Positions 22,016 to 34,244 of a stretch of DNA of 64,000 nt are shown in pieces (the stretch's first letter is position 1; the number at the start of each line of letters is the position of its first letter). Made by a program: the position numbers and the translations under genes. This stretch comes from Dipteris shenzhenensis (Eukaryota > Polypodiophyta > Polypodiopsida > Gleicheniales), in NCBI GenBank assembly GCA_047967505.1, contig CM106539.1; one strand, written 5' to 3'. The notes beneath the pieces were generated by a model. It saw only the letters and a list, made by a program, of their open reading frames with translations. It had not been told where the DNA came from and did no database searches.

Positions 22016-23034
22016 GGGGACGAGCATTTTCTGAGCGAAATCTTCCGAGCGTCCGAGCGAAGGAAAAAAAAAGCTTCCAACTATGCATAAATATGGCAAA
22101 AATCGATCAGAAGAAAACATAGTTTCACTTAGAAATATGCAAAGTATTATAGCAATGCCTATTTTATACAAAAATCTTTAGGTGAATCTGTAGGAATGGT
22201 GAGAGCATAATGGGATGGCTTTTGAAGAAACCCACATGTAGAGTAGACTTCTCTATGAAAATTCCCTTATGATCCTTCTTACAACTTTTACTTAATAGGG
22301 GGTGACATTGAAAACCCTCTCTCAACCTATCTACATGAAAGAGTTTCTTCAAAGAAAACTCATTGAAGCAAGCCATCCAGGTAGTTTCGCCAGCGAAACC
22401 CCTTTGAAGCAAGTCTCCCAAGGTAGTTTCGCTAGCAAAACTACCTTGGACAGCACTTTTAAAAGTGACATAACTTTCATATCCAATGTCCAAATATAGT
22501 CATTCAACCACTCAAATTGATCAGAACACCCCATTTGAGCACATCTATGAAGTTATATTTTGGAAAATCTTTCATATATAGTATTAAATATTACATGTAT
22601 TTTATGAGAGTGATATATAAGCCCAAGTTAATACTTATTTATAGTAATTTAAACTTCTTTAGAAACATGTCCATAAATATGCTATAAAAACACTAAAAAG
22701 ATATTGCCATATGATATAAATGTGTTAATAAGTAATTATATATGCATAGTATTATTACATTGAGAGTGATTATGAGGAATGTTTCTTAAAGGAATCAACA
22801 CTTTTTTAAGGTAATAACAGGGGTACAAAGGGATGTCTCTAAATAAGAAAATTATGTTGTGTAAAAATGAATGAGTGACTAGTCTGTATATTTTTATGAT
22901 AAAGGGATCTAGTTCTAGTGAAAATAAAAGTATAAAAACCATGTTTCCTAAAGAAAAACATTTTTAAAAATCTCTTGAAAAACACGCTCGGATAAACCTG
23001 CTCATAGGTTTTTGCTCGTAAAATTGACGCATCC
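22016..23034 (-). mobile_element. Mutator-like element, copy 1 (inverted relative to copy 2)
   Basis: This 1,019-bp block is the reverse complement of 34245-35262 with very few differences. The ends read GGGGACGAGCATTTTCTGAG on the left and GCTCGTAAAATTGACGCATCC on the right; subterminal CCGAGCGT motifs occur near both. The flanking 9-mers (22007-22015 and 23035-23043) do not match, so no target duplication survives here, perhaps because of a deletion on the left: the Ty3 sequence on its right side does not resume on its left. A 109-residue frame (22164-22493, minus) is shared with copy 2, differing by one residue that I noticed. No transposase is visible, so it is non-autonomous. Confidence 0.7.
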
Positions 23035-25671
23035 AGGATGTGTCATCCAATGCTCTAGGCACAATTGGTTTAATAGCTCCTGTCCCCACATTCACCCTGA
23101 CTGCAATGTCTCGATTTTGGATTGTCAGTCTATCAGTTCCCCAGTCATGGAGGACTAATGCTTAATGTAACCAAGGACGTCCCAGTAAGATTTGATAGGA
23201 TTTTTTTGGGAGATCTAAGATTGTGAATTGAAGGGAAAAGCGGAGTCCTACGATCTTTGTGGACACGCCATTCACTATTCCCAAGGGTTTAGCCCGTGAA
23301 TCATCCACAAGGCGTATGTTGAAATTAGCCTTTTGCATTGGTGGGAGACCCCATTCTTCGTAGAGCTCCTTTGATAGGACATTGACACTTGCTCCACCAT
23401 CCACTATGGCTTGGACTTCATTATATGCCTTGTGGATCAAAGGCACAGTAATGTTGCGTATGTCATCTCTCTCACCCATCCGCACAGGGATATCTTCAAT
23501 GTCGTTCATAGGTGGAGGGTGATTTGCGAGTTCAATCCATCCTTTGAAACTCTCCCAGACATTGGGACAATTCCGTAAGAGGATTTCGATGGGAATTGAC
23601 ACAGGGCAACTCAAGATGCTAGAGAGTGCGGCTCCTTCAAGTTGATGTGGCAGTACATTCTGTTGTGGAGTCTATTGTTGGAACAAAGGCTCGAGTACAA
23701 TATCAATACTTTGTGGGGCCAAGTCATGGATTGGGTCTTGAGCTTGTTTCTCAGCCTCAAATTGAGCTTGTTCATTTTGGACCCATTGCTGAAGTACCTA
23801 AAAACGAGCCTTCTCCACCTCTGCATTCGGGTATGGAGCTTCTTTTATTTGAGGCTCGGGAGTTGATGTGGATGAGCTCGGCTGCTCATTGCTTGGCGGA
23901 GGTGGAGGCACTTGTGCTTTCTTTTTGAGAAGTCGCTTTGGTTGGATTGGAATGTTAGGGTCCTTGGTGGCCTCTTTCTATTGGCGTGTAATTACATTGA
24001 CAGGTTGTGACTTTACACTTGCTGGACCCAAACTTGATGGGCCACTCAAATGATGCTGATGGGGACATCAGGCTTAACCTCTGTTTGTTCTGGGACCTTA
24101 TTTTCATGGGACAATCCATACAGGCATGTCCTATGCCACAATCTCTGCAGAGTGGTTGGAAAGTAGCTGAGCTACCATGATGAGGACACTCTACGATCCA
24201 GTGATTTTCTCCACAACCGTAGCACTTAATTGGTGCTCGAAATGTGTTGGGTCATACTTGATTTGCATAAACTAGTATTAGACCCTCTGCACCTTCTACA
24301 TAGTACACTGGGTACTCTGCTTCATACTCAAATAGCGAGTCTACTTCCTCGGCTTGTAATTGATGTATTGGAACTGCCTAAGGAGCTGGATTTGGTGCTC
24401 TTGGATATGGTCATGGATTCGGATTCCTGAGTAGTTGTGGGACTTGTGTTCGAACGGGAACAGGATTTAGCCTCAGAGCTGGTGGCGCTTGTGCAAGTGA
24501 CGGTTGCTTGTATACTGGCATGCGTGCCGCTTGGTATTGTGGAGGTCAAGGCAGATTGTTGCGCATGTTGAAGATGCAATTGTTCTCATCATGGCCGCCG
24601 ACGATGCAGATATGGCACCACAACCATGGCAGTGGATTTGCTTGTGCAGTGATCCTAGCTCTGAGGACCAAGCATTCATTTGCTGTATGATTTGCCAGGT
24701 AGTGTGGACACCAAACATTTTCTCGCCGTGTATATGTTTGAGTTGGTGGCTGAGACAAGTGGAGTTTTTGGTCCATGGCCTGCATCATGTCTTCTTTCAG
24801 CTTCATGGTCATGGCTTGTAGGCGATCTTCATTGGATGTTTCGGCAGTGTCCTTTGATTAACCCTTTTTCGAGCGCTTATCTCGTGTATTTGATTTGTCG
24901 TCATCACTGCTAGTGTCTGAGTCTATTGTCTGAGTCTATCATGCCATCTTCGATGTCAATGGCTGCTGCATGAGCAGCACTGAATGATTCATAGCTACTT
25001 ATCTTTTTCATATCCTTGCGGATTTTCTTTCTTAGACCTGCTATGAACCATGCCGTGAGGTACTTTGCATCTGGGCGTGGGTCACATTTGGCTATCAATC
25101 TCTTCATCTTTCCCAGGTATGTGCGTACATCTTCTCTCCGGCCTTGTTCGATCTTGCTGAGTTGGAGAGCGGGATCATCTTGTAGCCTCTCCGTTTGAAA
25201 GCGTCGTTTGAATTCGGTTTGAAGTAGGTCCCATGTAGCGTGTTCTTCCATGAGAAGGTCTAGGTACCATTCTGATGCTTCATCAGTTAAGGCCATTGGA
25301 AACCAAGCCACCTTGGTTTCATGAGATTGATCGCCACCTGCTCGACATGCCGAATCAAAATGCTGGAGGAAGCGTGCTGGGTCTCCCCTACCATTATATT
25401 TGGGAAGTTCGATTTTTCCCAAGGGGCGTCGGCCTTGATTGTTGTTATTTCTTTGATGGAAGAAGTTGTCAGCCTCTGCATCAAGCTCGATATCACCATC
25501 ATTGTCATGACGGCGTCCAGCCATGTTGGGGCGTGGAGGAGTTAAAGGGAGTGGTTGAATCTCAGGGGGGGATTCGGGGTAGAGGATTGGCGGGGGCGGT
25601 TGTTGCAGTGGAGTTATATGTGGATGTGGCAAGCGTTGGAGTCGAAGGCATTGGTCGGAACGTAGCTGCAT
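23035..25671 (-). pseudogene. Ty3/gypsy-like gag and protease remnant
   Basis: From 25671 downward: a Pro-rich N-terminus, MAGRRHDNDGD, then the gag core KIELPKYNGRGDPARFLQHF, ASEWYLDLLMEEHATWDLL, FKRRFQTERLQDDP and IEQGRREDVRTYL. Two CCHC knuckles follow: CYGCGENHWIVEC near 24220-24180 and CRDCGIGHACMDC near 24150-24115. The protease-like part is 23614-23162: VQAIVDGGASVNVLSKELYE (DGGAS in place of DTGAS), then QILLGRPWLH. Another frame continues LHDWGTDRLTIQNRDIAVRV down to the Mutator-like copy at 23034. Several stops and frame changes separate the parts. Reverse transcriptase, RNase H and integrase are missing. In a complete element these proteins package and process the element's RNA. 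Confidence 0.75.
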
Positions 25672-26384
25672 GCAGATTGTGCGTGATTTGCCAAGGGTGT
25701 CGCTGCCACAAGTGCGAGTGTGGATGTGATGTTGTTGGGAGGGTAAGAGTGGTGTTAATTTGTGTAGGTACCGTCGTGTTAATAATGTGCCTAAGATTGT
25801 CCTACATGTGTAGGGAAATGGGCCGGTGCAGACGAATCGTTAATCGAAGGTCACGGCGTGAAAATACAAGTGAATTTGTGCAAAATGAGGCCCACATGGA
25901 GGTGCAAATGAACGTGTGCTAGGGATGCCGAAATGGTGTGCAATGGGCTGGAAAAATACCCCATAGCGTGGTGTTTTTGTGTGTGAAATCTGGGTTCAAA
26001 CGGGGTTCAGTTTGGGTCCCAAATAGATGAGCTTCGAGGGGTTAAAGTAGGGGTAAATTTTGCGTTGGGGGGGTCCTAATGGTGGTGTGAATGGACTTTA
26101 AGTCCAACCGAGGGGTTGAAACCAAGTTGATCGAGTTAGATTAACTAACCTATTGGTCTAGTTAGATGCCTAATTAGTTAGGGTTAAACTGACCACAGTT
26201 AGTTCAACTAACCTAATTAGGTTAACTAACTAACAGTTATACCAAGGTTAAAACTAACCTACTGTAAGTTAATACTAACCTAACCTATTTATCCTAACCT
26301 AAATAACCTAACCTAACTGTAGTTAATACTAACCTAACTAAGGTTAACTTAACCCTAGGGTTAGCTTTAGGTTAGTGTTTTTTT
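25672..26384. other. Leader side of the Ty3 remnant, then a TAACCTA-like degenerate repeat
   Basis: 25672-26100 shows no gene. From about 26120 to 26380 the sequence is built of TAACCTAA, TTAACCTA and AGGTTAACTAACC variants with frequent orientation changes. It resembles a degenerate telomere-like heptamer but is not the plant telomere unit TTTAGGG. No LTR boundary could be recognised. Confidence 0.6.
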
Positions 26385-26601
26385 TTTTTGGGACTGGGGG
26401 GAGGGGGGTCGCTCACGGCGGCGCGGGGGGTGGGGGGGTTTCGTACAGGGGGGAGCGCGAGGGGGGAGAGGAGAGGGGGGGCGGGGGTGATGGGAGAGGG
26501 GGCGGGGGGTGGAGACGAGGGTGAGAGGAGAGGGGGGGTGGGGGGTAAGAGGTGGGGGGCGGGGGGAGAGGGGGTGCGAGGAGAGGGGCGGGGCAGGCGG
26601 A
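26385..26601 (+). other. G-rich low-complexity island beside an assembly gap
   Basis: Runs of four to eight G recur every few bases on the plus strand (GGGACTGGGGGGAGGGGGG and so on), giving strong potential for G-quadruplex formation. Composition is extreme compared with the AT-rich neighbours. The open frames over it on both strands are a result of composition. Confidence 0.8.
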
Positions 26602-26701
26602 NNNNNNNNNNNNNNNNNNNNNNNNNNNNNNNNNNNNNNNNNNNNNNNNNNNNNNNNNNNNNNNNNNNNNNNNNNNNNNNNNNNNNNNNNNNNNNNNNNN
26701 N
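26602..26701. other. Assembly gap of 100 N
   Basis: Exactly 100 undetermined bases lie between the G-rich island and a (GA)n run. A round 100 suggests a placeholder of unknown true length, so features on the two sides should not be assumed adjacent. Confidence 0.98.

Positions 26702-26736
<35 letters not shown>
26702..26736 (+). repeat. (GA)n microsatellite
   Basis: About 17 GA dinucleotides with one interruption (GAAAGA) immediately follow the gap. Confidence 0.95.
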
Positions 26737-26760
26737 TGGTGTAACAATATAAAGCTTTTT

Positions 26761-26920
26761 GTGGAAATATATTTCCATCCCTTCTCTATTACACCATTAG
26801 AGAACTCAAAATTCTTTGTGGAAGTATATTTCCATCCCTTGTCTATTACAATTTTAGAAAACTCATAAGTCATTGTGGAAGTATATTTACATCCCTTATT
26901 ACACTATTAGAGAGAGCATA
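26761..26920. repeat. 57-bp tandem repeat, three units
   Basis: GTGGAAATATATTTCCATCC at 26761 recurs at 26818 and 26875 with ATTAGAGAACTCA-type ends. The spacing is 57 bp and divergence is moderate. Confidence 0.8.
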
Positions 26921-27146
26921 AGTTCTCCAAAAAGCCTACTATTGCATTGGCTTCATGAAAACAAGCGGACTTCAAATCCGCAGGCCATTTGTCACTAGGA
27001 CTAGCTTCTGCAATCTCATCACAGACTCTCCTCACAAGCTGCTTCGAGGCTTCCGTTAACTTGTAAGCATACAACAACTCCTCTTTTCGCTCCTTGCTTT
27101 CCTCATCTTCACCTTTTTGTTCGGTACAGCTTCTAGCCTCTACCAT
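26907..27146 (-). CDS. Hypothetical 79-residue frame
   Basis: MVEARSCTEQKGEDEESKER..., then KQLVRRVCDEIAEASPSDKW and ANAIVGFLENLCSL. The mix of charged helices looks protein-like, and the neighbourhood is otherwise poor in coding signal. I do not recognise it. It may be one exon of a decayed gene on the minus strand. Confidence 0.2.
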   Translation of the reverse strand: MVEARSCTEQKGEDEESKERKEELLYAYKLTEASKQLVRRVCDEIAEASPSDKWPADLKSACFHEANAIVGFLENLCSL

Positions 27147-27149
27147 ATC

Positions 27150-28680
27150 ATGTACAAAAACTTAGCTCATAAGCATAAGAGTTACATGATTTAATGAAAC
27201 TAAAAAGAAAGCTATAAATATTCACCTATTGTGCTGAGTTCAATTCAAGCACCCAAGTCCGTAACATATCCTCCTGGAATGACTTTCCGCTCATGGGTCC
27301 ATGTATAAGGGATCTAGGAAAGAATTTTAGTTCAATGAATGTAGTCACGTAGTAATTGGCCATCTCTGGGAAGGAAAGTGAGGGAAATAATGAACATTAT
27401 AGGGAAATTTTCTCATAGGCTAGGCCACATGTTTGTTTGCTTATAACACAAGATTTCAGCACCAAATAAGCATCAAAAAGTTTCTTAGGCAATCTACTTT
27501 GTGGGCAATCAAATGATCATAAGAATAAGGATTAAGAGTTCACCACCATCAAATAAGCACCAACAAAATCTATTTGATTAACCACCAAATGATTATAAGA
27601 ACAAAGATAAAGGAGAAGATTCAAACTCAACCACTGGTCCAGATAAGGGATTCAAAGAATATGATTCTTGCAAGGCCTAGGGACCTAAAGGAGGAGGAGC
27701 AAAACAAGAACAAATTCACAAATTGCTATTGTCAAAATTTCCCTTATGCAAGGGTCATACCAGATCCCAAATCCTAGTGCGTTGGTGGATAGTTTAAAAA
27801 TATATTGCTACCATTAATCTTGCAATTGTCAAGGAAACAAGATTCTTTGCAAATTTGGATATCTACATCTTCTTTTTTATTCAAGCAAAGAATCCAATCC
27901 ACCATCTCCTTCCTTGATATCATATGTTGCGCTTTGCACAACTCTTTGAAGTCTTCTCCTTAGTTTCATTAATTTGATTGTCTCCATGGAATAGTGATCA
28001 TCCAGCAAGTCCAATGCAACCCCCTCCTTTGCAACTAACATATCCGTCATAAGGTCTTGTGTAAAAGCTCAAATGTCTTTGAAAGATGCATTTTCATTTA
28101 TCCTATCTTGCATTTAAGCCATATCTCTCATTTTCATTTCATTTGCACAACTATTGCCTTTTCAATAGGATGATCATGGAACCCAACGTGTAGTGCACAC
28201 CTTGTTATGTTCATTCTATCATGAGGCAAGAAATAATAAATACTATCAAAATTAATAAACACACTCTGGAATCTTTGAACAATGCTTACAAACTAGAGAT
28301 CTGAGTTTTGGATCACCTAGAATTGGAGGTCTTTTGAGCTTCCTTGTCATTAGAAATGCATGTTCTTTCAAGACAAGGGAAGTCAATATTCCAACATCAT
28401 GGATAGCTAGAACATCTACTCATCCTAACAAGCCCATTGAAAAATCGTATGTGCAAGTTGAGTACTATGTCCACATCTACATGTTGGTCCATTCTAGACA
28501 TTGGAAAACCATTGGCCATTGGGTGGATCTCCAAGACAAAATCACCACCATAGCTCCTAGGAATCTCAATAAGTCTCTCCCAAAACACTGCAAAAGCTAG
28601 TGCGACATGGAGAGAAACATTCAAGGCATCTTCTCAATAAGTGAAATAAATTTGAACCCTTCTATATTTTGCAAGTCACT
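27150..28680. other. No supported gene
   Basis: AT-rich sequence with short frames only. A phrase around ATCAAATGATCATAAGAAT (27510) recurs loosely near 27586. Nothing else was recognised on either strand. Confidence 0.4.
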
Positions 28681-28734
28681 ATGAATATCTCTCCTTACTA
28701 TTACCTTGATTTGAAAGATGACTGTCATTTACCA

Positions 28735-29140
28735 TCAACATGAACAAAAAATGTAGGCATGTTTCACTACACAACAATAAAGTAGCAACTAGAGAATGAG
28801 TAGCTACTAAAGGAAATAGGAAGAAGTAACCAAAGGGAGAGTGATAACAACAAGATTGCCAAAAGTAGATAAGGAGCAATGGACATGTTTCACTGCACAA
28901 CAACAAAGTAGCAACTAGAGAATGAGTAGACAGTGAAGAAAATAGAGAATGAGAAGCTACTACTGAAGGAAATAGGAAGAAGTAACCAAAATAAGAGTGA
29001 GAACAACAAGATTGCCAAAAGTAGATAAGGAGCAATGGGCATGTTTCACTGCACAACAACAAAGTAGCAACTAGAGAATGAGTAGACAAGATGAAGTAAC
29101 ATAAGGGAGAGTGAGAACAACAAGATGGCCAAAAGTAGTT
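28735..29140. repeat. Tandem repeat of about 125-156 bp, three units
   Basis: CATGTTTCACTACACAACAA at 28759 recurs at 28884 and 29040, each followed by AAAGTAGCAACTAGAGAATG and, further on, AACAAGATTGCCAAAAGTAG. Unit length varies because of internal insertions. A 156-residue minus-strand frame spans the array; its internal peptide repeat simply mirrors the DNA repeat. Confidence 0.85.
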
Positions 29141-29639
29141 AAGGAGCAATAGGATGACCCCAAATATAAGAGATCAACAGCTCGAGGATCCACTCTGCAT
29201 CAAATATTGTCTTAGCTTTATGTTAGAGGATTTGTTTCATAGATACAAATCCAACTTTTTGCATCAAATAGAAATGTCTTCATGGATACTTTTAGGTAAT
29301 AATTCCATGGCCTTAATTCCTTCATAATATCAATGATCATTGGTAGTACACAACACATCCCATGGGAGATGCACAACTCATCATTTATTAATGTTACACC
29401 ATGTTCATTGGTATATCATGCACATCTTTTATCATAGAGGGATAAAATTGGAAATAAGAAACTTTAAAAGAAAGTACAATGCATACATACAGACATTTTT
29501 GTATGTGTATATTATTTACATTAATTTTTAAAAAAGGCACTGTAGCATTTAAATGATACCACAACAACCAACCAAAGACATGAAACAACTATAATAGATG
29601 TTATTGCTACCATGACCACAAAAGTCCATTACACATCTG

Positions 29640-30000
29640 ATGATGTGGCATGCTACAGACCGGTCCACCAATGACACTTTGAGGATCCCTTCATATTGTG
29701 TTGCTTGGAAGCACATAGACAACATGTGGGTGGACTTTATGAGGGAGCCACACAATTTACATCTCGAGCACACAATGGATGGCGTAAATCCTTTTGGGTT
29801 ACGCTCGACATCTTGGTCGACATGGCCCATAGTGTTGGTGAACTATAATATCCCGCCATGGCTAACAATAAATGGGACACCTCATGCTTGCCCTACTTGT
29901 GCCAAGGAAGTACAAGGCCAAGAATATGGACATGTACATGGCGCCCTTGATCAAGGAGCTGTAGACCCTATGGAAGGATGTATGTGTCTACAAGTAGTTA
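29640..30000 (+). pseudogene. CACTA transposase (TNP2/Transposase_21) remnant
   Basis: The frame reads WHATDRSTNDTLRIPSYC, AWKHIDNMWVDF, then HTMDGVNPFGLRSTSWSTW and PIVLVNYNIPPWL, which is the well-known TNP2 core (a GxNPFG block followed by STWPVxLxxYNLPPWL). The frame shifts near 29880; in the other frame LMLALLVPRKYKAKNMDMYM, APLIKEL, a stop, then TLWKDV continue the family pattern. TNP2 is the transposase that cuts and moves En/Spm elements. Only about 115 residues survive, and no CACTA ends were seen nearby. Confidence 0.85.
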
Positions 30001-32329
30001 AAAGTTAATACTAAATGTATTTCCTTATGCAAACACCATGCTAGTTCTATTTTAGTGCAGTAGTTTCACAAAGTTAAACATTTTCCTTCATGCTATCTCT
30101 GTGCTACATCTTTGTGCATCAGACTATCCACACTCTATCCTATCATCTATCCACAGCTTGCCACCTGTCATCTACATGCAGCTTTTTTGTGCTAGTTAGA
30201 TTTTTTACCACCATGCTGACATTGTCTTGGTGGTCCTTAGAGTTATTTTAGGTGGATGCTCCTAATTAAACCAAAGAAAATGTATTTTGATGACGTAATG
30301 TCACTTCATTTTAGCCACTGGCTTGTAGCCAATTAAATAACCACTAGGCTCCTATAGCCACCTGGCTTGCATGATGGCATGACCAACTAATCAACAAAGT
30401 TTGCAACTCTCTTGAGCCACCATAGTGACTGGAGGTTGGGTTGGGTTGTGCCATCTTAAGAAATAAATCAAAATCCAATCCAACGCACTGACTGGTGGAG
30501 CCCGGTGGTGCTATCCAAATAATCATGAGACATCTTAATAAGCCACTGTAAATTAATCAAAATCTGATCCAGTGTTGTGATTAGAGGTTGCCATCCAAAT
30601 AATCATGAGCCAACCTGAGCCAATGCGGTGAATGGAGGCCCACTTGTTCCATCCAAAAAATAATGATCCATCTTCAATTAATCAAAATTCAGGCTACCAA
30701 TTAATCACATGCTTAGCCTACCAATCAAAGGGGGCTAGGGGTTTTGTGCTTTCCCCTCATCAAAATGAAGTGGCACATTGGAATATTTTTCTTTTTTGAA
30801 CTGATCAAGAATCTGATTGCTGGCAATTTGATCAAGATAGCTTTACTAGAAGCACCACCTTTGTCAACATCACACTAGTCTACCATTGTCTCTACCACCC
30901 TCATCAACTTCACATAGCTCTACCCTCGTCTCCCACCCTCATCTCCAGCTCTATCAACTCCCACCCTCATCTCCACCACGTTTGTTGACTTCACACTACT
31001 CTAGCCCAGTCTCTACCACCTTCGTCAATTTTACGCAGCTCCACCCTACTCCTAGTGTGACCCTTGTGTCCACCCTCTCACTATGTCGCATCTTTGGTTT
31101 ATTTTTTTCTTATACCTAGCTATCTCCAAAGCAGTGGTAGTTATGCCCCATGATTGTAGAGTGGCTGAGATACTAATGGACTTAATTGGATGAGCAATAT
31201 ACCTAATTCAGTCCACCTGATAACTGAATTGGAGTCCTACACCAATGATGTTTATTTGTGGATTCTATATGGACCGCATATATAGGTTGACCAGGCCACA
31301 AAAATGATCTTATGGGAGTTTTTGCAACATCAAGTGCAACTAGTTTGAGCAAGCCACAAAGATGATCCTATGGGATTTTTTGCAACTAGAATGAGATGTC
31401 ATTTTTAAAAAAGTTGGGTAGCTCACTAGTTGATCAGAGTGTCAAGTAAGCATTTTTGGGTACCTATCTCACCAACTGAGTTGAGCTTTCTTGTGTCGAA
31501 AAAACACATAGCTCACTGGCTGAGTCAAGCTTTCTGTATATAAACTGAGCTTTTTGTAACAGATTTTAGTATATAAGCTAAGATTTCTTGTATGGATAGA
31601 ATAACAATGGAAATTCAATCCATTAGATCCCTCCCCTCCTCCACAAATCAATGAGGGTCTTGTGAAAATACTTTCTATATACTAATATAAGAAAAAAGAA
31701 AGATCAGTCTCTTAAGAGATAGTTACAACAAAGATCTATATCCATCAATCTTACAACTTATCACGCACATGCTATCTGTTTTAATAGCATTGAGAGCCAG
31801 TCTTAGAGAAAATTTCACTTCTTGAAAACAACACCCATGACTGTACTTACAATTAAAAAAATTATCTTATTTCTCCTTCTCCATATGCAATTAATTACTG
31901 CCACCCTAATGACCTACCACACATTCCATAGCTCTTTGTTCATACTACCCTTATCCCCCAAAAGTGCTACCATCATGTACTGATCTCTTTGCTAGTAGCG
32001 TTTACAAATCCTCTCAAGTCCCTTCTATCAAAACAAACCACATTACTTGTCCACTCATTTATAATGCTTCTTAATAGACTCTGCATTATCATTCTTTAAG
32101 AACCTAACAAGCCATACCACTTGGCAATAGCATCCTCTCCCAACCATTTACAACTGCCTAAGTCCCATATATTCCTAAAGTTAACCAATCCTTTTGTACA
32201 CATTCTCTTTAAATGATAACAAGCAATTACCATTGGCTTAAATAAGCCTCTATAAGCCCACTTTGAAAGCCAAAGTGACCTACTAAGTGAAGCATCCCCT
32301 TGTAACTAGCCTAAGTGTGACATCCTTAT
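30001..32329. other. No gene; degenerate repeats
   Basis: 30380-30680 holds loosely repeated phrases (ATCCAAATAATCATGAG at about 30514 and 30594, with AATTAATCAAAAT between). 30880-31130 is pyrimidine-rich with Ser/Pro/Thr-rich open frames. 31310-31550 has repeated phrases around CAAGCCACAAAGATGATCC and GAGTTGAGCTTTCTTGT. None gives a credible protein. Confidence 0.45.
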
Positions 32330-32860
32330 AGATAAAAATCCTCCTAGCAATCACTTAGTGAGCAGTTTAGACTGAGGAATTTTGACTTCATAATTAGAGA
32401 GAATTATGTCTTGCCAAGGAGTCTTAACCTCCATAGGAACATTCAGCTCAATCAAATACCTAATAATTATTTCCCATGGTTGACTAAAATGAAGTTTAAG
32501 GAACATTTAGCGATCATTTTCTTGCACCTCTAGACCATATCTTCTAGCCCAAGTCCAGTCACACACCTTCCAGTAATGCTGATAAAACTCAATGGGAATC
32601 CCATCTGGCTTAGGAGATTTTTCCTTGGCTATAGATTAGACTATGCATTTAATCTCATTCCATGAGAAAAGTCTTTTCAAGTGAGCATATTCATATGGTA
32701 AAACATTAGGTTTCATTTTGCTCAAAAAATCCTTAACTCTACATTTGTGACCAATCGAGGGACTGAACCCACTATCTTTGACAGATGGCTGACAAATACC
32801 TCAGCAATATTTTTTTCATGAATCAATGAGGTGAAGCTAAGTTATGATGACTACATTAAA
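32330..32860 (-). pseudogene. L1-type LINE reverse transcriptase remnant
   Basis: On the minus strand from about 32830: EVFVSHLSKIVGSVP, then LKRLFSWNEIKCIV, a stop, SIAKEKSPKPDGIPIEFYQ and HYWKV. The block KSPxPDGxPxEFYQxxW is the N-terminal reverse-transcriptase motif of plant L1-type LINEs. Downstream (lower coordinates) the frames stay partly open but I could not find the FxDD catalytic box, so the fragment is short or heavily decayed. The reverse transcriptase would copy element RNA at a chromosomal nick. Confidence 0.65.
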
Positions 32861-34235
32861 TTAGCCTAAGTGCATGCAAAAAATTAAGGTTTCCCTATTG
32901 CTTTTCCTAAAAATCTAGCTGGCCTAAAAATTTGGGTCCTTCTAACTCCTTTTGAAACTTGCTACCCCAAAAATTTGGGGCCTTCTAGCTACACCCAAGT
33001 AAACATTGACCCATCAAGCAAAGAGGAGAATCCCACTAACAAAATGTTCCTCCTTTAGCTCATGTTTTATAAAGGTCACCAAATAAGTAGACCTTAGTTT
33101 CTAGGTATCAAACCTAACCACCTGAGAGTAGCAATGTAAGCACGCAGGGGAGATATTGATCATGTTGTGATACCACACTAAACCACCTTAAGTAGCAAGT
33201 ATGCACTAAGGGGAATTTTGTAAACTGGCATTTGACCAGATTGTAGTAGCCAATACATCATGGCACCAAGGGGGGCAAAGGTATGAGCAAAGTTATGGTG
33301 TTTGTATTAATTAAAGTAACCACCCAAGAATGTGGACTACATAAGAAGATCATGTGGAGCAAGGACTACCACTAGGTGAGATATGGATCAAAGGATACTG
33401 TAGGGGTTGACTATTCTAAAGGCTTTGTCTATATAAAACTACTCTCTTGTATTGTTGACAAGAACATTTTAGAATACATTGACTTGACTGTGCCTATCTC
33501 TCTTATGCAGTTTTTTCTATGTTGTTTTACTTTTGCTAATTCCGTGTTGCACTAGGAGAGCATGATTCGCATTTTGATAGTGTAATCACTAGCTCATGAG
33601 GGAGGGGAGGAGCATTAGAACTCATGTCATCTATATTTGTGCCACGTTGCATCTCTTACTCATCTTCAAAGGCACATTGCTTCCTTATTGCAAATTGATT
33701 CACATACCACATTTTTGTGTTCAAGAAATCTAGTTGAAACATAAGCTAAGAACAACTTATGCTATTAGGTCTCTATTAGGTGCATCAACAATCCAAAAAT
33801 ATACTACCCATCACTAACCCAATAAGAATAGAGAAAAAATGTGCATACCTTTTCACAATGATGAGTAGTGTAAATGTATTCATTAGGTCATTCCCATATT
33901 TGGGTTGTGTCATTGGTCAAAGACCATCTAAACCTTAAATTATAAACATGTTGAATTCTCAAAATATCACTTTCATGATATCTTGTACTATTCCAATGCA
34001 ACTTACACTTTTTGTGTATTAGTCAAGTCTCTTGGGAGAAGGTTTCCATGACTCCATGATCAAATGTGTTATGCTTCACATATGTGTTATTCTTTAAATT
34101 AATCTTCTCTATATAAATGTGACAGCCATGTCACCACATTGCATTGAATGAACAATATTCAACATGAAATTAAAAAAGGAAGATTTATTGTCTTAGAAGA
34201 TCAATGCTATTTTCATCTTCTCATCACGAGACATA
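32861..34235. other. No supported gene
   Basis: AT-rich DNA without recognisable coding frames. Short phrases AAAAATTTGGGTCCTTCTA and AAAAATTTGGGGCCTTCTA recur at about 32925 and 32968. It ends at the target duplication of the Mutator-like element. Confidence 0.4.
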
Positions 34236-34244
34236 TAAAAGGAG
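34236..34244. repeat. Left 9-bp target duplication
   Basis: TAAAAGGAG, identical to 35263-35271. Confidence 0.9.

Noticed and set aside
26367-26873. Proteins spanning the N gap
   Set aside because: Frames are open only through undetermined bases and G-rich or GA repeats.
28679-29149. A 156-residue membrane-like protein with LLLCSETCPLLLIYFW repeats
   Set aside because: The peptide repeat exactly mirrors the tandem DNA repeat on the opposite strand and lacks non-repeat sequence.
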